From positions 1 through 41,943 of the forward strand of contig CAJUHQ010000001.1 in NCBI GenBank assembly GCA_910586095.1: a stretch of DNA of 41,943 bases, given 5' to 3'. Position 1 is the stretch's first letter. Each line of letters begins with the position of its first letter. The notes under the pieces were generated by a model. The model was not told where the DNA came from. It made no database searches and saw only the letters and a program-made list of their open reading frames with translations. The position numbers and the translations under genes are program-made. This DNA is from an uncultured Lachnospiraceae bacterium (lineage in GTDB: Bacteria; Bacillota; Clostridia; Lachnospirales; Lachnospiraceae). Positions 32,576-41,459 of this stretch are shown piece by piece.

Positions 32576-32607
32576 GCAGGAAAGGAACTTTTTCCTACTC
32601 AATAGAA
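32568..32607. terminator. Hairpin containing the Nudix stop codon, between convergent genes
   Basis: TTCTATTGAG then CAGGAAA (32568-32584) pairs with TTTCCTA then CTCAATAGAA (32591-32607), one mismatch. The TGA (32573-32575) is in the 5' arm. There is no T-tract on either strand, yet position between two convergent genes suggests a shared 3' end structure. Confidence 0.55.
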
Positions 32608-32625
32608 GGAGTGATAGTTGTAAGA

Positions 32626-33825
32626 TTACAAGGTATATTTGTCAGCATTGATTACTTGATGATTAGAAAACAATGCGTTATCGCGGCTATTTTGGGAATC
32701 TTGTTCTGTGCCAATAAAGGCAGTATTGGACGCAATGAGCTGTACAGCAGGGCGCTGCTGTGGAGTACAAATCACTTTAGCACAATTTTTGATCTCTACC
32801 TGGTCATGAATCTGTTGGGATGTCACGAAGTCATCAATGAAAACGGTGGCACAGTTCCTAATTGAAATACCATCTGGGGAAAGCGCAAGAAGATCGTTGT
32901 CTAGAGTGATCTGAGGCTTATTTTTTAAAAGAATTCCTTTAATTAAAATAAGTTCTTTATAATGTGCATTGAGTTTTTGAAAGGCTTCTACTTGTTGTGG
33001 TAAAAGCTCTACATTCCCTGCAACTTCAAGATAAGAAATACGCTCAAGCAGTGGTGTACTGTCTTTTGTCAAGATTAAAGTACCATCGATATAGAGATTT
33101 GTACCATATTTTGAGAGAAGTTCTTCTGATAGTTCGGCAGAATCTTTAACATAGGAGCAGCCTTCTGGAACGACAGAAAGAGGAACCGTTTCATCCAACA
33201 ACGAAAGGGCGTCTTGTATCTGGTTTTGACAAACAACGAAGTGTTTTGTATAGAACTTTATTCCTTTTTTTGATAGTGCATCGAGATCTATTTCGGGATC
33301 TGTCAAAACGACCTTTTTTTGTGCATAGTACACGGCCCCCGCCTGAGCGCGCAATGAAAAATATTTGTCAACGAAAAAGGTAGAGGACAATACAATGCAG
33401 TCATCGGGATAGACTTGCATTGAACCGTTTATTGTTACGTTTCCCAAATAAGAGGACAGGCTCTCAGGGCAACGGACCGTTCCATTTACAATGATTCGAA
33501 TATAGTTTGGTAACACTTGTACAGCATCTGGTTTGATGTCAATCATACCATTTACAGTAAGTAGTATTTTTTTGTCTGTGGTGTTTTGGCCACTGATTGT
33601 ATACGTACCATTTTGTATGATAATATCTAAGTCCTCCTCACAATCTAGGATTTCATCTGCATTGTAGGAGATAGGAAGATGACTAAGCACTGCTTTACTG
33701 TATTTATTTGTCAGTATCAAATCAGCGTTAATCATAATTTTTTCGTACGTAGACAGACTAGATTCTTCGATCTGACGAGTATCACATATATCGCAGTTAA
33801 TGATCATTTTCTTTGTTGATTCCAT
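32626..33825 (-). CDS. Soluble repeat-rich protein encoded with an ECF sigma factor (unknown function)
   Basis: 399 residues from ATG 33825 (MESTKKMIINCDICDTRQIE), with GAGGGA five bases upstream. The frame continues upstream to a TTG at 33888 and shows a CPRCNHKL zinc-ribbon-like stretch, but with no usable start or ribosome site. There is no signal peptide or membrane segment. After a CDIC motif the protein is beta-rich, with recurring strands such as ILLTVNGMIDI, IRIIVNGTVRC, GNVTINGSMQV and TNLYIDGTLIL, about 30-45 residues apart, suggesting a beta-solenoid like bactofilins or other polymer-forming proteins (inference). It begins 140 bases after the sigma factor gene on the same strand, so it is probably that factor's co-transcribed partner or target. 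It lacks the helix-plus-membrane look of classic anti-sigma factors. Confidence 0.8.
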   Translation of the reverse strand: MESTKKMIINCDICDTRQIEESSLSTYEKIMINADLILTNKYSKAVLSHLPISYNADEILDCEEDLDIIIQNGTYTISGQNTTDKKILLTVNGMIDIKPDAVQVLPNYIRIIVNGTVRCPESLSSYLGNVTINGSMQVYPDDCIVLSSTFFVDKYFSLRAQAGAVYYAQKKVVLTDPEIDLDALSKKGIKFYTKHFVVCQNQIQDALSLLDETVPLSVVPEGCSYVKDSAELSEELLSKYGTNLYIDGTLILTKDSTPLLERISYLEVAGNVELLPQQVEAFQKLNAHYKELILIKGILLKNKPQITLDNDLLALSPDGISIRNCATVFIDDFVTSQQIHDQVEIKNCAKVICTPQQRPAVQLIASNTAFIGTEQDSQNSRDNALFSNHQVINADKYTL

Positions 33826-33965
33826 AATTTCCCTCATTTCTGCGCTGCTTTTTGCCATTTTAAGTTTGTGGTTGCAGCGCGGACACAAACTTTTAGGCGT
33901 GAAAGATAGATTCTTGTTTCACCCTTAACAGGGTATTTTCCTATAGGTGTTGTGGACAGTTTTCC

Positions 33966-34421
33966 TTATTCTAAGGCTTCTCGTAAGTGTTTTCTGGCAG
34001 AAGATAGTTTAGCGCGCACAGTGCCAGAAGGAAGATGAAACAGTTGTCCTAATTCTGTAGAACTATATCCTTGCAGGTAACGCATTGTAAATAGAAGACG
34101 TTCCTTTTCTGGTAATACATGGAGAAGTTGCTTGCTGTCTAGCGTGCTGTAAACGTCTTCTTGCAAAGACTCTTCTGGCAAAATATCTGTTAGGGTTTCG
34201 CGGGCTGTGTGTCGAACTTTGTCAATAAATAGGTTTTTTACTGTTCGATACAGCCATGAACGACGTTGTTTTGTAGATAGAGTTGACAATACTTCTATAT
34301 TGGTCATAGCCTTGACAAAGGCCTCCTGCACCAAATCTTCAGCCTTGCTTTGGCTGTGGACCATCATACTGCACCAGTCCACTAGTTCGTGGTAGTAGGT
34401 GGCATATAATTCTTCAATCAT
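33966..34421 (-). CDS. ECF-type RNA polymerase sigma factor
   Basis: 151 residues, only regions 2 and 4. Region 2 runs MIEELYATYYHELVDWCSMM to WLYRTVKNLFIDKVR, with the AEDLVQEAFVKAM core of ECF factors. Region 4 is the helix-turn-helix GYSSTELGQLFHLPSGTVRA followed by KLSSARKHLREAL. ECF factors direct RNA polymerase to stress or envelope genes. A typical membrane anti-sigma gene is absent; the next gene in the transcript encodes a soluble repeat protein with a CDIC motif, which might itself be the regulator. AAAGGAG lies eight bases before the ATG. No recognisable ECF promoter was found in the 525-base upstream gap. Confidence 0.92.
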   Translation of the reverse strand: MIEELYATYYHELVDWCSMMVHSQSKAEDLVQEAFVKAMTNIEVLSTLSTKQRRSWLYRTVKNLFIDKVRHTARETLTDILPEESLQEDVYSTLDSKQLLHVLPEKERLLFTMRYLQGYSSTELGQLFHLPSGTVRAKLSSARKHLREALE

Positions 34422-34947
34422 GAAAACTCCTTTCTAGGGACCGACCTACATTCTTCGAAGTTTGCCGGATTACCAGGCTGCATGACCCTCCATGCTAGAA
34501 TACCATATGTGATAAGTTCGTTGAACACCTTTCATAAATAAGACGTTTGAGAAGTAATAAGTGTTGTAATTTTTTTAAGAAAAAGTGTTTTTGCTTAGTT
34601 GTTCAAGTTCCAACTAGTTTGACACAGGTCTGTTTATTGAAGGTATTTTACTACTTTTGATGATGATAGAATAGTGGTATCTAGTCTAGATTATCCATAC
34701 ATAGACTTAGAGTTTGCATTGATTTTTCGGCTATAATCAAATATAATACTAGATAAGAAGAAATAGGGTTAAGAGGCAGCAGACTATCACAATATAAGGA
34801 AAATAGCTGTTTAGACACAAGATGGAATCAATAGTTAAGTTTCATGTCAAAGAACTGGACAATGTGGATGTTGTTTGCTATGCAATTTAAAGCAAGAGTT
34901 TCCAATATGCTTAGTGACAGTAAATTGTTCTGATATGGGGGATTAAT
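34422..34947. other. 525-base intergenic region between divergent sigma factor and lyase genes
   Basis: AT-rich, with no coding frame of quality. It holds a good promoter for the lyase gene (34719-34747) and, presumably, the sigma factor promoter on the other strand, which I could not identify. A TTGACA at 34619-34624 has no well-spaced -10. Confidence 0.5.
34719..34747 (+). promoter_or_regulatory. Sigma-A promoter for the YetA-like gene
   Basis: TTGATT (34719-34724), a 17-base spacer and TATAAT (34742-34747). A second TATAAT (34732-34737) lies within the spacer. The leader to the start codon at 34948 is about 195 bases. Confidence 0.55.
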
Positions 34948-37275
34948 ATGAGAGAGAGAATCGAAATTAATATAGACAAGTTATATTGCTGTCCGCGACT
35001 AGAAGAACCTTGCTTTGTTGGGATACCGATCAAACAGGGGCATCTGAGGGATGCAGATCATGTAGCAGTCTTTCAGGAGGGGAAAGCATTACCAGTACAG
35101 GCAAAAGTCACAGCTACACATAAAGATGGGGCTGTACGTTTTTTGTTTTTGCGTTTTTTAGCAGATCTTCCAGCTAATAGCAAAACATGTGTTGTTTGTG
35201 AGACAGAGTCAGATGTAGTGCCAGAGACAACTATGTTGAAGGTGGAGGAGAACATAGAGAATATTGTGGTGGATACTGGAGTCTTATCATTTGCAGTGAC
35301 AAATGACAGCAACAGTATTTTTTCATATTTGGACACAGAAACCATACATTATGAGGGCAATCAGTTTGTAGGCCCTATGCTTGAAAAGGCAGATTCTACC
35401 CCGTATGATATGCATATCAAAAACTGGCAGATTGTGGAGTCTGGTCCAGTGTGTGTCATTATGAGAGCAACAGGAACCAATACAGCAAAAACGGCTGATA
35501 AAAATGTGGATTTTGTCATTACTGTGACAGCTTATGCAAAAAAGCCGTGGGTAGAAGTAGCCTATCGGCTTATCAATACCACATCAGAACTACTTCAATT
35601 AAAAGAAGTGGCATTTCATATTTTGCCTGGACAAGATTGTGTCGAGATAGAGCCTAAAAAACAGGATGTGTTTGTCACAGAAGGAATTCGTGATTTGGAT
35701 TCAATACAAGCAAAGGCTCCTGTTTTGGAAGTACGCACTTGCGCGGCACGGTCTAATTATAAGACAAGCTTTTTGATTGGAAAAGCAGGGGCTGCTGTCA
35801 CACAGACAATAGATGCACAAAGTCTTGTGAGTGAAGCCAATGAGCATGCGGCGGAAGTATTTTATGGTACGTTTTTTACAGATTGGACAGACGAGAATGG
35901 CGGTGTATGTGCCACAATTTTTCAGGCGCAGCAAAATTATCCCAAGGCAGTGTGTGCAGATTTAAACGGGCTTCATCTTTTTTTGGTACCACAGGGGATT
36001 GGGCAGGTGGTAATGGAGCCAGGTATGTCAAGAGAACAGAAATTTCAACTTCATTTCCATAGGGCAGAAGAACCGATTGCAGAGCTTAACAGTAGAAGTT
36101 TAATTTATCAGATGCCAGATAGACCCTATGTAAAGCCAGAGGTTCACAGACAATCAGGTTGTTATATGGATGTCTTTACAGATTGTTATGATGTGGAAGT
36201 TGAGCAGGCGCTCATTGCCAAGGCAGATGGTCATGCCAGAGCCTATGGTATGTTAAATTTTGGGGATTCTCCTGATATGAATTATACAACACAGGGAAGA
36301 GGTGGGGGAGAGATTGTGTGGAGTAATAATGAATACGATTTTCCCCATGCATGTGCTCTTTTATATGTTCGGACAGGAATCCGCAGATTTCTTGAATATA
36401 TGATTGCGGCGGCAAGTCATTGGATGGATGTGGATGTGTGTCATTTTAGCACAGAACTTTTGTATGTAGGAGGGCAGTGGGAGCATACGAATGGGCATTG
36501 CAAAGGAAATGTCAGAAGTCAGGACAAGTTGATGGTCTGTTCGCATCAGTGGGTAGAGGGACTTCTAGATTACTATCATTTTACAGGAGATGAGCGTGGT
36601 TTTGATACAGCGTGTGGTATTGGGGACAATGTGCTTAGGTTGTTGAATCTGCCAATGTATACACAGGTGGGAGAACTCAATGCGCGGGAGACAGGATGGG
36701 CATTGCGCACCTTGACTGCTCTTTATGTGGAGACACACGATCAAAAATGGCTTACAAAGTCGCAAAAAATTATAGCAGACTTTAAAGAGTGGGAGGAGCA
36801 CTATGGACATTGGCTTGCACCCTATACAGACAATACTGTGATACGTGTTGGATTTATGATTTCTGTGGCGGTGGGAAGTTTGATTCGATATTATAGGGAA
36901 TTTCCTGATGAAGACCTTAAAAAGATGATTCTCAATGCAGTGGATGATTTGATAGAAAACTGTTATATGGAGCAGACAGGGTTGTTTTACTATAAAGAAC
37001 TTCCTAGCTTAGATAGGTTAGGGAACAATACGTTGTTGTTGGAGGCATTGACAGTTGCCTATGAATTGACAGGAGATGCTACGTATTTGAAGTATGGAGA
37101 ACAGACTTTTAAAAGGGCAATACAAGATCAATCTGGCAGCTCGCTTGGCAAAAAGGTGATTTATGGAGATGCTGTAGTGGCAGGCAGCGGGAGTACAAAG
37201 AACTTTGCGCAAAGTTTTATCCCACTAGTGACATATTACAAGGCAGTGTTGGAAAATAGGAGTAGAAAAGTATAA
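34948..37275 (+). CDS. PcRGLX/YetA-like polysaccharide lyase family protein
   Basis: 775 residues without a signal peptide, so predicted cytoplasmic. The N-terminal ~90 residues (VGIPIKQGHLRDADHVAVFQ, then HKDGAVRFLFLRF) look like the RIFT-barrel opening domain of PcRGLX/YetA proteins. A beta-sandwich follows (about 95-400), and the C-terminal half (about 405-770) is helix-rich with WVEGLLDYYHFTGDERGF and GWALRTLTALYVETHD, consistent with an alpha/alpha toroid. PcRGLX is an exo-acting rhamnogalacturonan lyase; YetA of Bacillus lies in a pectin-related operon. So degradation of imported pectin oligomers is the inference; the catalytic residues were not identified. The gene is monocistronic or followed by the CPBP gene after a small gap. 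GGGGGA is the ribosome site. Confidence 0.7.
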   Translation: MRERIEINIDKLYCCPRLEEPCFVGIPIKQGHLRDADHVAVFQEGKALPVQAKVTATHKDGAVRFLFLRFLADLPANSKTCVVCETESDVVPETTMLKVEENIENIVVDTGVLSFAVTNDSNSIFSYLDTETIHYEGNQFVGPMLEKADSTPYDMHIKNWQIVESGPVCVIMRATGTNTAKTADKNVDFVITVTAYAKKPWVEVAYRLINTTSELLQLKEVAFHILPGQDCVEIEPKKQDVFVTEGIRDLDSIQAKAPVLEVRTCAARSNYKTSFLIGKAGAAVTQTIDAQSLVSEANEHAAEVFYGTFFTDWTDENGGVCATIFQAQQNYPKAVCADLNGLHLFLVPQGIGQVVMEPGMSREQKFQLHFHRAEEPIAELNSRSLIYQMPDRPYVKPEVHRQSGCYMDVFTDCYDVEVEQALIAKADGHARAYGMLNFGDSPDMNYTTQGRGGGEIVWSNNEYDFPHACALLYVRTGIRRFLEYMIAAASHWMDVDVCHFSTELLYVGGQWEHTNGHCKGNVRSQDKLMVCSHQWVEGLLDYYHFTGDERGFDTACGIGDNVLRLLNLPMYTQVGELNARETGWALRTLTALYVETHDQKWLTKSQKIIADFKEWEEHYGHWLAPYTDNTVIRVGFMISVAVGSLIRYYREFPDEDLKKMILNAVDDLIENCYMEQTGLFYYKELPSLDRLGNNTLLLEALTVAYELTGDATYLKYGEQTFKRAIQDQSGSSLGKKVIYGDAVVAGSGSTKNFAQSFIPLVTYYKAVLENRSRKV

Positions 37276-37359
37276 CAGGTATACATGAAAAATGAGATCA
37301 ATGTTTTTGACTTTTCACATCTTAAGTTTATGTCAAAATGGCATAGAAATGAGGAAAAA

Positions 37360-38577
37360 ATGGAGAACAATACAAATATAAATGGTGTATTTAGTGGCAG
37401 GCAGCCATCTCAATCACAACAAAATCAAAAGGAAGCCCAATTGTATGGAGGTCAAATGCAACCACCGCAAGAAGGTGCTGTACAACAATCGTATAAAGAT
37501 CCGATACAGTACCCATATGGAAAGCCTATACAACAACAGCTATTACATGAAACAGTTGTATCGCAATCACCATATGGAGGGACTATACAACAACCATCAT
37601 CGCATGAAGTGTCTATATCACAACCGCCACTTCGTGAAATGCCTATACCACAACAACCATATGGAGATACCATGCAACAATCTTTTTGTGGAAATTTGGT
37701 TCAGGAAGTGAATGTGTCTAAGCCGGGGCTAGTCAAAAAGTTTTTTGGAGGAATTGTATTTAGTTTAGTTATTTTAGGGGCGTTTATTGGACTACAGATG
37801 GTGTTATCGATGCTTGTTATGTTCTGTATAGGGGCTGTCTATGCGCTGCAAATGGGGGCAGATATGGATCAGATAGCACTGGTAGAAAGGCTTCAGGAAA
37901 TCATGTTTAGCGGTAAATTTATGACAGGTTTGACGGCGGGGCTCACAGCTATTTCTGCTATCGTTTCTGTGCTATGTTACTGGCTGATTTGGGGCAGAAA
38001 AAGGACACCGCAGGACAAAAAGTATTTTAAGGAGAAGGTGTGGAAAGCAAAACCAATTATAATGATTAGCATTTCTGCTTTTGGACTTTATTATCTAGCG
38101 TTACTTTTGACTGTGGTTATTGAATGGATAAGTCCCTCAACAATGGAGAGTTATTCAGAGATGGTAGAGATGGCACTTGGAGGAAGTGAGATCTTAGCAA
38201 TGCTTGCAGCCGTGATCTTAGCGCCAATCAATGAGGAATGTATTATGCGTGGGTTGATTCTCAAGAATCTGCAAAAATACTTTTCGGTGCCAGCAGTCAT
38301 TGTGATACAGGCCATATTGTTTGGAATTTTCCATATGAATCTAGTGCAGTTTATTTATGTGATTCCAGTGGGGGCTGCGCTGGGGATTGTTGCAGTCAAA
38401 AGTCGTTCAGTACTTCCTTGTATCTATATGCATTTATTCTATAATCTGATGTCTTTTGTAGTAGGACTCTTGCCAGAATTTTGTCATACAGTTCTATTTT
38501 GTGTGCTAGCGATTGTCATGAGTGCTATAGCTGTATGTATCATGTATCAGACAAACAAGCAGAAAGCCATCGCGTGA
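37360..38577 (+). CDS. CPBP-family intramembrane metalloprotease with Q/P/Y-rich N-terminus
   Basis: 405 residues from ATG 37360 (GAGG five bases upstream); an ATG at 37285 extends it by 25 residues but has only a weak site. Residues 1-115 are low complexity, with repeated short blocks such as QLYGG, QYPYGKPIQQQ, QSPYGGTIQQP and QQPYGDTMQQ. Then about seven membrane segments follow (about 128-390). The CPBP/Abi motifs are visible: EECIMRGL (EExxxR, E292-E293...R297), FGIFHMN with H325 and the later PCIYMHLFYN. CPBP proteases cut prenylated or other membrane proteins; several bacterial members give bacteriocin self-immunity. The head resembles the repeat head of the ABC-locus protein at 24903, which starts similarly (MEENKN versus MENNTN). 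Confidence 0.85.
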   Translation: MENNTNINGVFSGRQPSQSQQNQKEAQLYGGQMQPPQEGAVQQSYKDPIQYPYGKPIQQQLLHETVVSQSPYGGTIQQPSSHEVSISQPPLREMPIPQQPYGDTMQQSFCGNLVQEVNVSKPGLVKKFFGGIVFSLVILGAFIGLQMVLSMLVMFCIGAVYALQMGADMDQIALVERLQEIMFSGKFMTGLTAGLTAISAIVSVLCYWLIWGRKRTPQDKKYFKEKVWKAKPIIMISISAFGLYYLALLLTVVIEWISPSTMESYSEMVEMALGGSEILAMLAAVILAPINEECIMRGLILKNLQKYFSVPAVIVIQAILFGIFHMNLVQFIYVIPVGAALGIVAVKSRSVLPCIYMHLFYNLMSFVVGLLPEFCHTVLFCVLAIVMSAIAVCIMYQTNKQKAIA

Positions 38578-38619
38578 CAGATTTGCAGGAGAATGGGTTT
38601 TGAGAAAGGACGGGTTTTC

Positions 38620-39999
38620 ATGGAAGGTGCAAAAAATGACAGAAAAGATTTATTTGAGACAGTGGCAATTCCAAAAGCAGTGGCAACACTGTGTATTCCG
38701 ACAATTATCAGTTCACTTGTCATGGTTCTGTACAATCTGGCAGATACCTATTTTGTTGGAATATTAAACGACCCTGTACAAAATGCAGCGGTGACTTTGG
38801 CAGGGCCTGTATTATTGGCATTTAATGCAGTAAACAATCTGTTTGGAGTGGGAAGCTCTAGTATGATGAGTAGGGCACTTGGGCGCAAGGATTACGATAC
38901 AGTATATAGAAGTAGTGCTTTTGGATTTTATTGTGCATTGGGATGCGGAGTGTTATTTTCTGTTATCTGTACGATTGGAAAGATACCACTTTTAGCACTT
39001 TTGGGAGCGGATGAGGTGACAGCAAACGCCACGGCAGGATATATCCGATGGACAGTGACATGTGGTGCAGTGCCTGCTATTCTTAATGTGGTAATGGCGT
39101 ACATGGTGCGTTCAGAAGGGGCATCCTTCCATGCCAGTGTGGGTACTATGAGTGGTTGTTTGTTGAATATTGTGCTAGATCCAATCTTTATTTTGCCGTG
39201 GGGATTTAATATGGGAGCAGCAGGGGCAGGACTTGCCACTTTTATTTCAAACTGTGTGGCATGTGCATACTTTTTTGTACTGTTGTATGTGAGAAGAAAG
39301 AGTACGTATGTTTGCATCCGGCCAGATAAATTCTGCTTAAACAGTGCGATTGTGTTAGGTGTTTTTGGAGTTGGGATTCCAGCTTCTATCCAAAATCTGT
39401 TGAATGTGACAGGAATAACGATCTTAAATAATTTTACTTCTGCATTTGGTGCGGATGCCGTGGCAGCGATGGGAATCACACAAAAGATCTATATGGTTCC
39501 TATGTATGTGTGTATGGGCATTTCACAAGGTATTATGCCACTTGTCAGCTACAACTTTTCAAGCGGCAACCATAAACGTATGAAATCTACAATCATTTTT
39601 GCAGGAAGTATCAGTATTGGATTTGTTGTGATGGCGGCGTTGTTCTTGTTTGTGGGAGCAGATACTGTAGTGCGACTTTTTATGAATAATGATACAATTA
39701 TAGCATATGGTGTGCGGTTTATGAGAGGTTTTTGTCTAGGACTTCCATTCTTGTGTATGGACTTTTTGGCAGTGGGTGTTTTCCAAGCTCTTGGATATGG
39801 TATTAATGCATTGATATTTGCAATTATGCGAAAGATTGTGTTGGAGATTCCAGCGTTGTATGTACTCAATCACATTTTTCCATTATATGGGATTGCCTAT
39901 GCGCAGTTTGTGGCAGAGTTGGTACTTGCAGTATCTGCGGTGATTGTACTATTAAGAATATTTAGAAAATTGGCGATGCAAGGGACAAAGAGCGAATAA
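38620..39999 (+). CDS. MATE-family multidrug efflux transporter
   Basis: 459 residues with about 12 membrane segments in two six-helix halves, the normal MATE size. The first half contains AVATLCIPTIISSLVMVLYN, LADTYFVGIL and the VGSSSMMSRALGRKD loop; the second contains GVGIPASIQNLLNVTGITIL and GISQGIMPLVSYNFSSGN, all usual for the DinF/NorM-like Clostridia branch. MATE proteins export cationic drugs with Na+ or H+. ATG 38620 follows AAAGGA; an ATG at 38593 touches its ribosome site. It may be read with the CPBP gene, 42 bases upstream. Confidence 0.93.
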   Translation: MEGAKNDRKDLFETVAIPKAVATLCIPTIISSLVMVLYNLADTYFVGILNDPVQNAAVTLAGPVLLAFNAVNNLFGVGSSSMMSRALGRKDYDTVYRSSAFGFYCALGCGVLFSVICTIGKIPLLALLGADEVTANATAGYIRWTVTCGAVPAILNVVMAYMVRSEGASFHASVGTMSGCLLNIVLDPIFILPWGFNMGAAGAGLATFISNCVACAYFFVLLYVRRKSTYVCIRPDKFCLNSAIVLGVFGVGIPASIQNLLNVTGITILNNFTSAFGADAVAAMGITQKIYMVPMYVCMGISQGIMPLVSYNFSSGNHKRMKSTIIFAGSISIGFVVMAALFLFVGADTVVRLFMNNDTIIAYGVRFMRGFCLGLPFLCMDFLAVGVFQALGYGINALIFAIMRKIVLEIPALYVLNHIFPLYGIAYAQFVAELVLAVSAVIVLLRIFRKLAMQGTKSE

Positions 40000-40088
40000 A
40001 AAAGAACGTCTAAGAAAAGCAAAGGCTGTTTCACAGAGGAACTTCACACTCATGATTTGAGCCGCCAAAGGAGATATGGAGGATTAAT

Positions 40089-40418
40089 ATGGGTAAAGAA
40101 CGGATGGGATTTATAATATGGGCAGTAGTTGGTTGTATCATGATTGGTATGGGCATTAGCGCCTTTTTTCAAAAAGAGGCAGTTGGTTTTTGGGCAAATA
40201 TTGAGACTTTTCCAGTCAATGATATAAAGAAGTATAATCATGCAACGGGTAAACTATTTATTATTTATGGAGTGATTTTTATTGTATTGGGAATACCTTT
40301 GCTCAGCGGTCAAAATACACCCTATATTTTGTTATCAATATTGGGAGTAATGATAGAAACAATAGCAATCATGGCAATTTATAGCTTGGTTATCACAAAA
40401 AAGTATAAAAAGAAATAG
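40089..40418 (+). CDS. DUF3784-like small membrane protein
   Basis: 109 residues with three membrane segments (about 7-27, 56-73, 78-101). The stretch FWANIETFPVNDIKKYNHAT between the first two helices is the conserved signature of this family in Clostridia, followed by GKLFIIYGVIFIVLG. The function is unknown. GGAGG precedes the ATG by six bases. It lies 89 bases after the MATE gene without an intervening terminator. Confidence 0.8.
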   Translation: MGKERMGFIIWAVVGCIMIGMGISAFFQKEAVGFWANIETFPVNDIKKYNHATGKLFIIYGVIFIVLGIPLLSGQNTPYILLSILGVMIETIAIMAIYSLVITKKYKKK

Positions 40419-40440
40419 CGCATATTGTTTATGTTTGAAA

Positions 40441-40468
40441 TTGGCACTGCTGGTAATGTATCTATAAT
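40441..40468 (+). promoter_or_regulatory. Sigma-A promoter for the TPR gene
   Basis: TTGGCA (40441-40446), a 16-base spacer and TATAAT (40463-40468). The start codon is at 40501. Confidence 0.55.
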
Positions 40469-40500
40469 GATGTGGGATTAAAAATAAGGAGGTTATAAAA

Positions 40501-40980
40501 ATGGGCGCATCAGAGGAAAAAGAAGAATTGCCCTTGGAAGTACAAGAGGCACTAGATGAGGCGGCCACAGTAGGGAATCAACTAGAGGAAGAAGGGCGAT
40601 ATGAGGAGGCAATACAAGTATGGCAGAAGGGACTTGCATTGATCCCGCAACCGCAACAATTCTATGAGGAAACAGTATGGTTTTTAGCGGCGATTGGCGA
40701 TGTCTATTTTCAGAAAGGCATGTATGAGAAAGCACATGAATGTTTTGACAAAGCACGCGCAAATATAACGGGTGCAGGATACTCTAATCCATTTATTATG
40801 CTTCGTCTAGGAGAGTGCTGCCTAGAAATTGGAGATGAAAAAAATGCATTAGAGTATCTGCTTAGAGCGTACATGTTTGAAGGAAAAGAATTGTTTGAGC
40901 CTGATGAAGACAATTGTCCAGAGGATAATGGAGAAAAATATTTTGATTTTTTGAGAACTCATATTGATTTGGGCGAATAA
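40501..40980 (+). CDS. Tetratricopeptide-repeat protein
   Basis: 159 residues, soluble and acidic. Two clear TPR units are seen: AATVGNQLEEEGRYEEAIQV at about 21-40 and AAIGDVYFQKGMYEKAHECF at about 64-83, with a third helix pair LRLGECCLEIGDEKNALEYL at about 101-120. After these comes EPDEDNCPEDNGEKYFDFLR. Proteins of this size and shape occur as immunity or adaptor proteins; nothing here fixes the partner. AAGGAGG lies upstream, and a promoter is present at 40441, so it is likely expressed on its own. Confidence 0.85.
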   Translation: MGASEEKEELPLEVQEALDEAATVGNQLEEEGRYEEAIQVWQKGLALIPQPQQFYEETVWFLAAIGDVYFQKGMYEKAHECFDKARANITGAGYSNPFIMLRLGECCLEIGDEKNALEYLLRAYMFEGKELFEPDEDNCPEDNGEKYFDFLRTHIDLGE

Positions 40981-41000
40981 AAAGCAAGTAACAAGATCAT

Positions 41001-41459
41001 CTATGGTATCAACGCTATATAGTGCAGCGCGTTTTCACGATTGGATGCAATTTCGTCTTTTGTGGTCGCGCGGATGATCTTAGCAGGACTTCCAAGTACA
41101 AATGAATTATCAGGAATATCCATTTTTCCTGTGACAAGTGCGCCGGCTCCAACAATGCAGTTTTTACCGATTGTAGCGCCGCTTAGTATAATGCTGCCCA
41201 TTCCAATAACCGTGTTGTCGCCAATAGTGCAACCGTGGCAGATGGCATTGTGTCCAATCGTGACGCCGCAACCAATGTGCACAGCAAAGTTAGCGTCTGT
41301 ATGGAGGGTAGCATTGTCTTGCACATTGCTGTTATCACCAATAAAGATGGTGTTTGTGTCTGCGCGCACCACGGCATTATACCAGATTCCTACATTTTCA
41401 CCGAGAGTCACTGCGCCAATTACATGTGCTCCAGGTGCAAGATAGTTCTTTTTTTCCAT
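41001..41459 (-). CDS. Gamma-carbonic anhydrase-like hexapeptide-repeat protein
   Basis: 152 residues forming a left-handed beta-helix, seen as repeated I-G-x-x-x-x-V hexads (GAVTLGENVGIWYNAVVRAD). The three metal-binding His are in place: H53 in ATLHTD, H70 in IGHNA and H75 in ICHGC. The end VLGSPAKIIR is typical of the YrdA/PaaY group, within the gamma-carbonic anhydrase superfamily. Bicarbonate or acyl-CoA chemistry has been reported for members, so the reaction is not certain. GGAG precedes the ATG. The gene is convergent with the TPR gene, 20 bases between the stops, with no terminator seen. Confidence 0.93.
   Translation of the reverse strand: MEKKNYLAPGAHVIGAVTLGENVGIWYNAVVRADTNTIFIGDNSNVQDNATLHTDANFAVHIGCGVTIGHNAICHGCTIGDNTVIGMGSIILSGATIGKNCIVGAGALVTGKMDIPDNSFVLGSPAKIIRATTKDEIASNRENALHYIALIP

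Noticed and set aside
32572..32865. Plus-strand frame after the Nudix gene
   Set aside because: It lies antisense to the end of the repeat-protein gene and begins inside the shared hairpin; no ribosome site.
34619..34649. TTGACA as -35 of a second promoter
   Set aside because: The best -10 candidate (TATTTT) is 19 bases away and poor; spacing does not support a promoter.
37452..37673. Cys/Gly-rich minus-strand frame
   Set aside because: Antisense of the Q/P/Y-rich head of the CPBP gene; no start signals.
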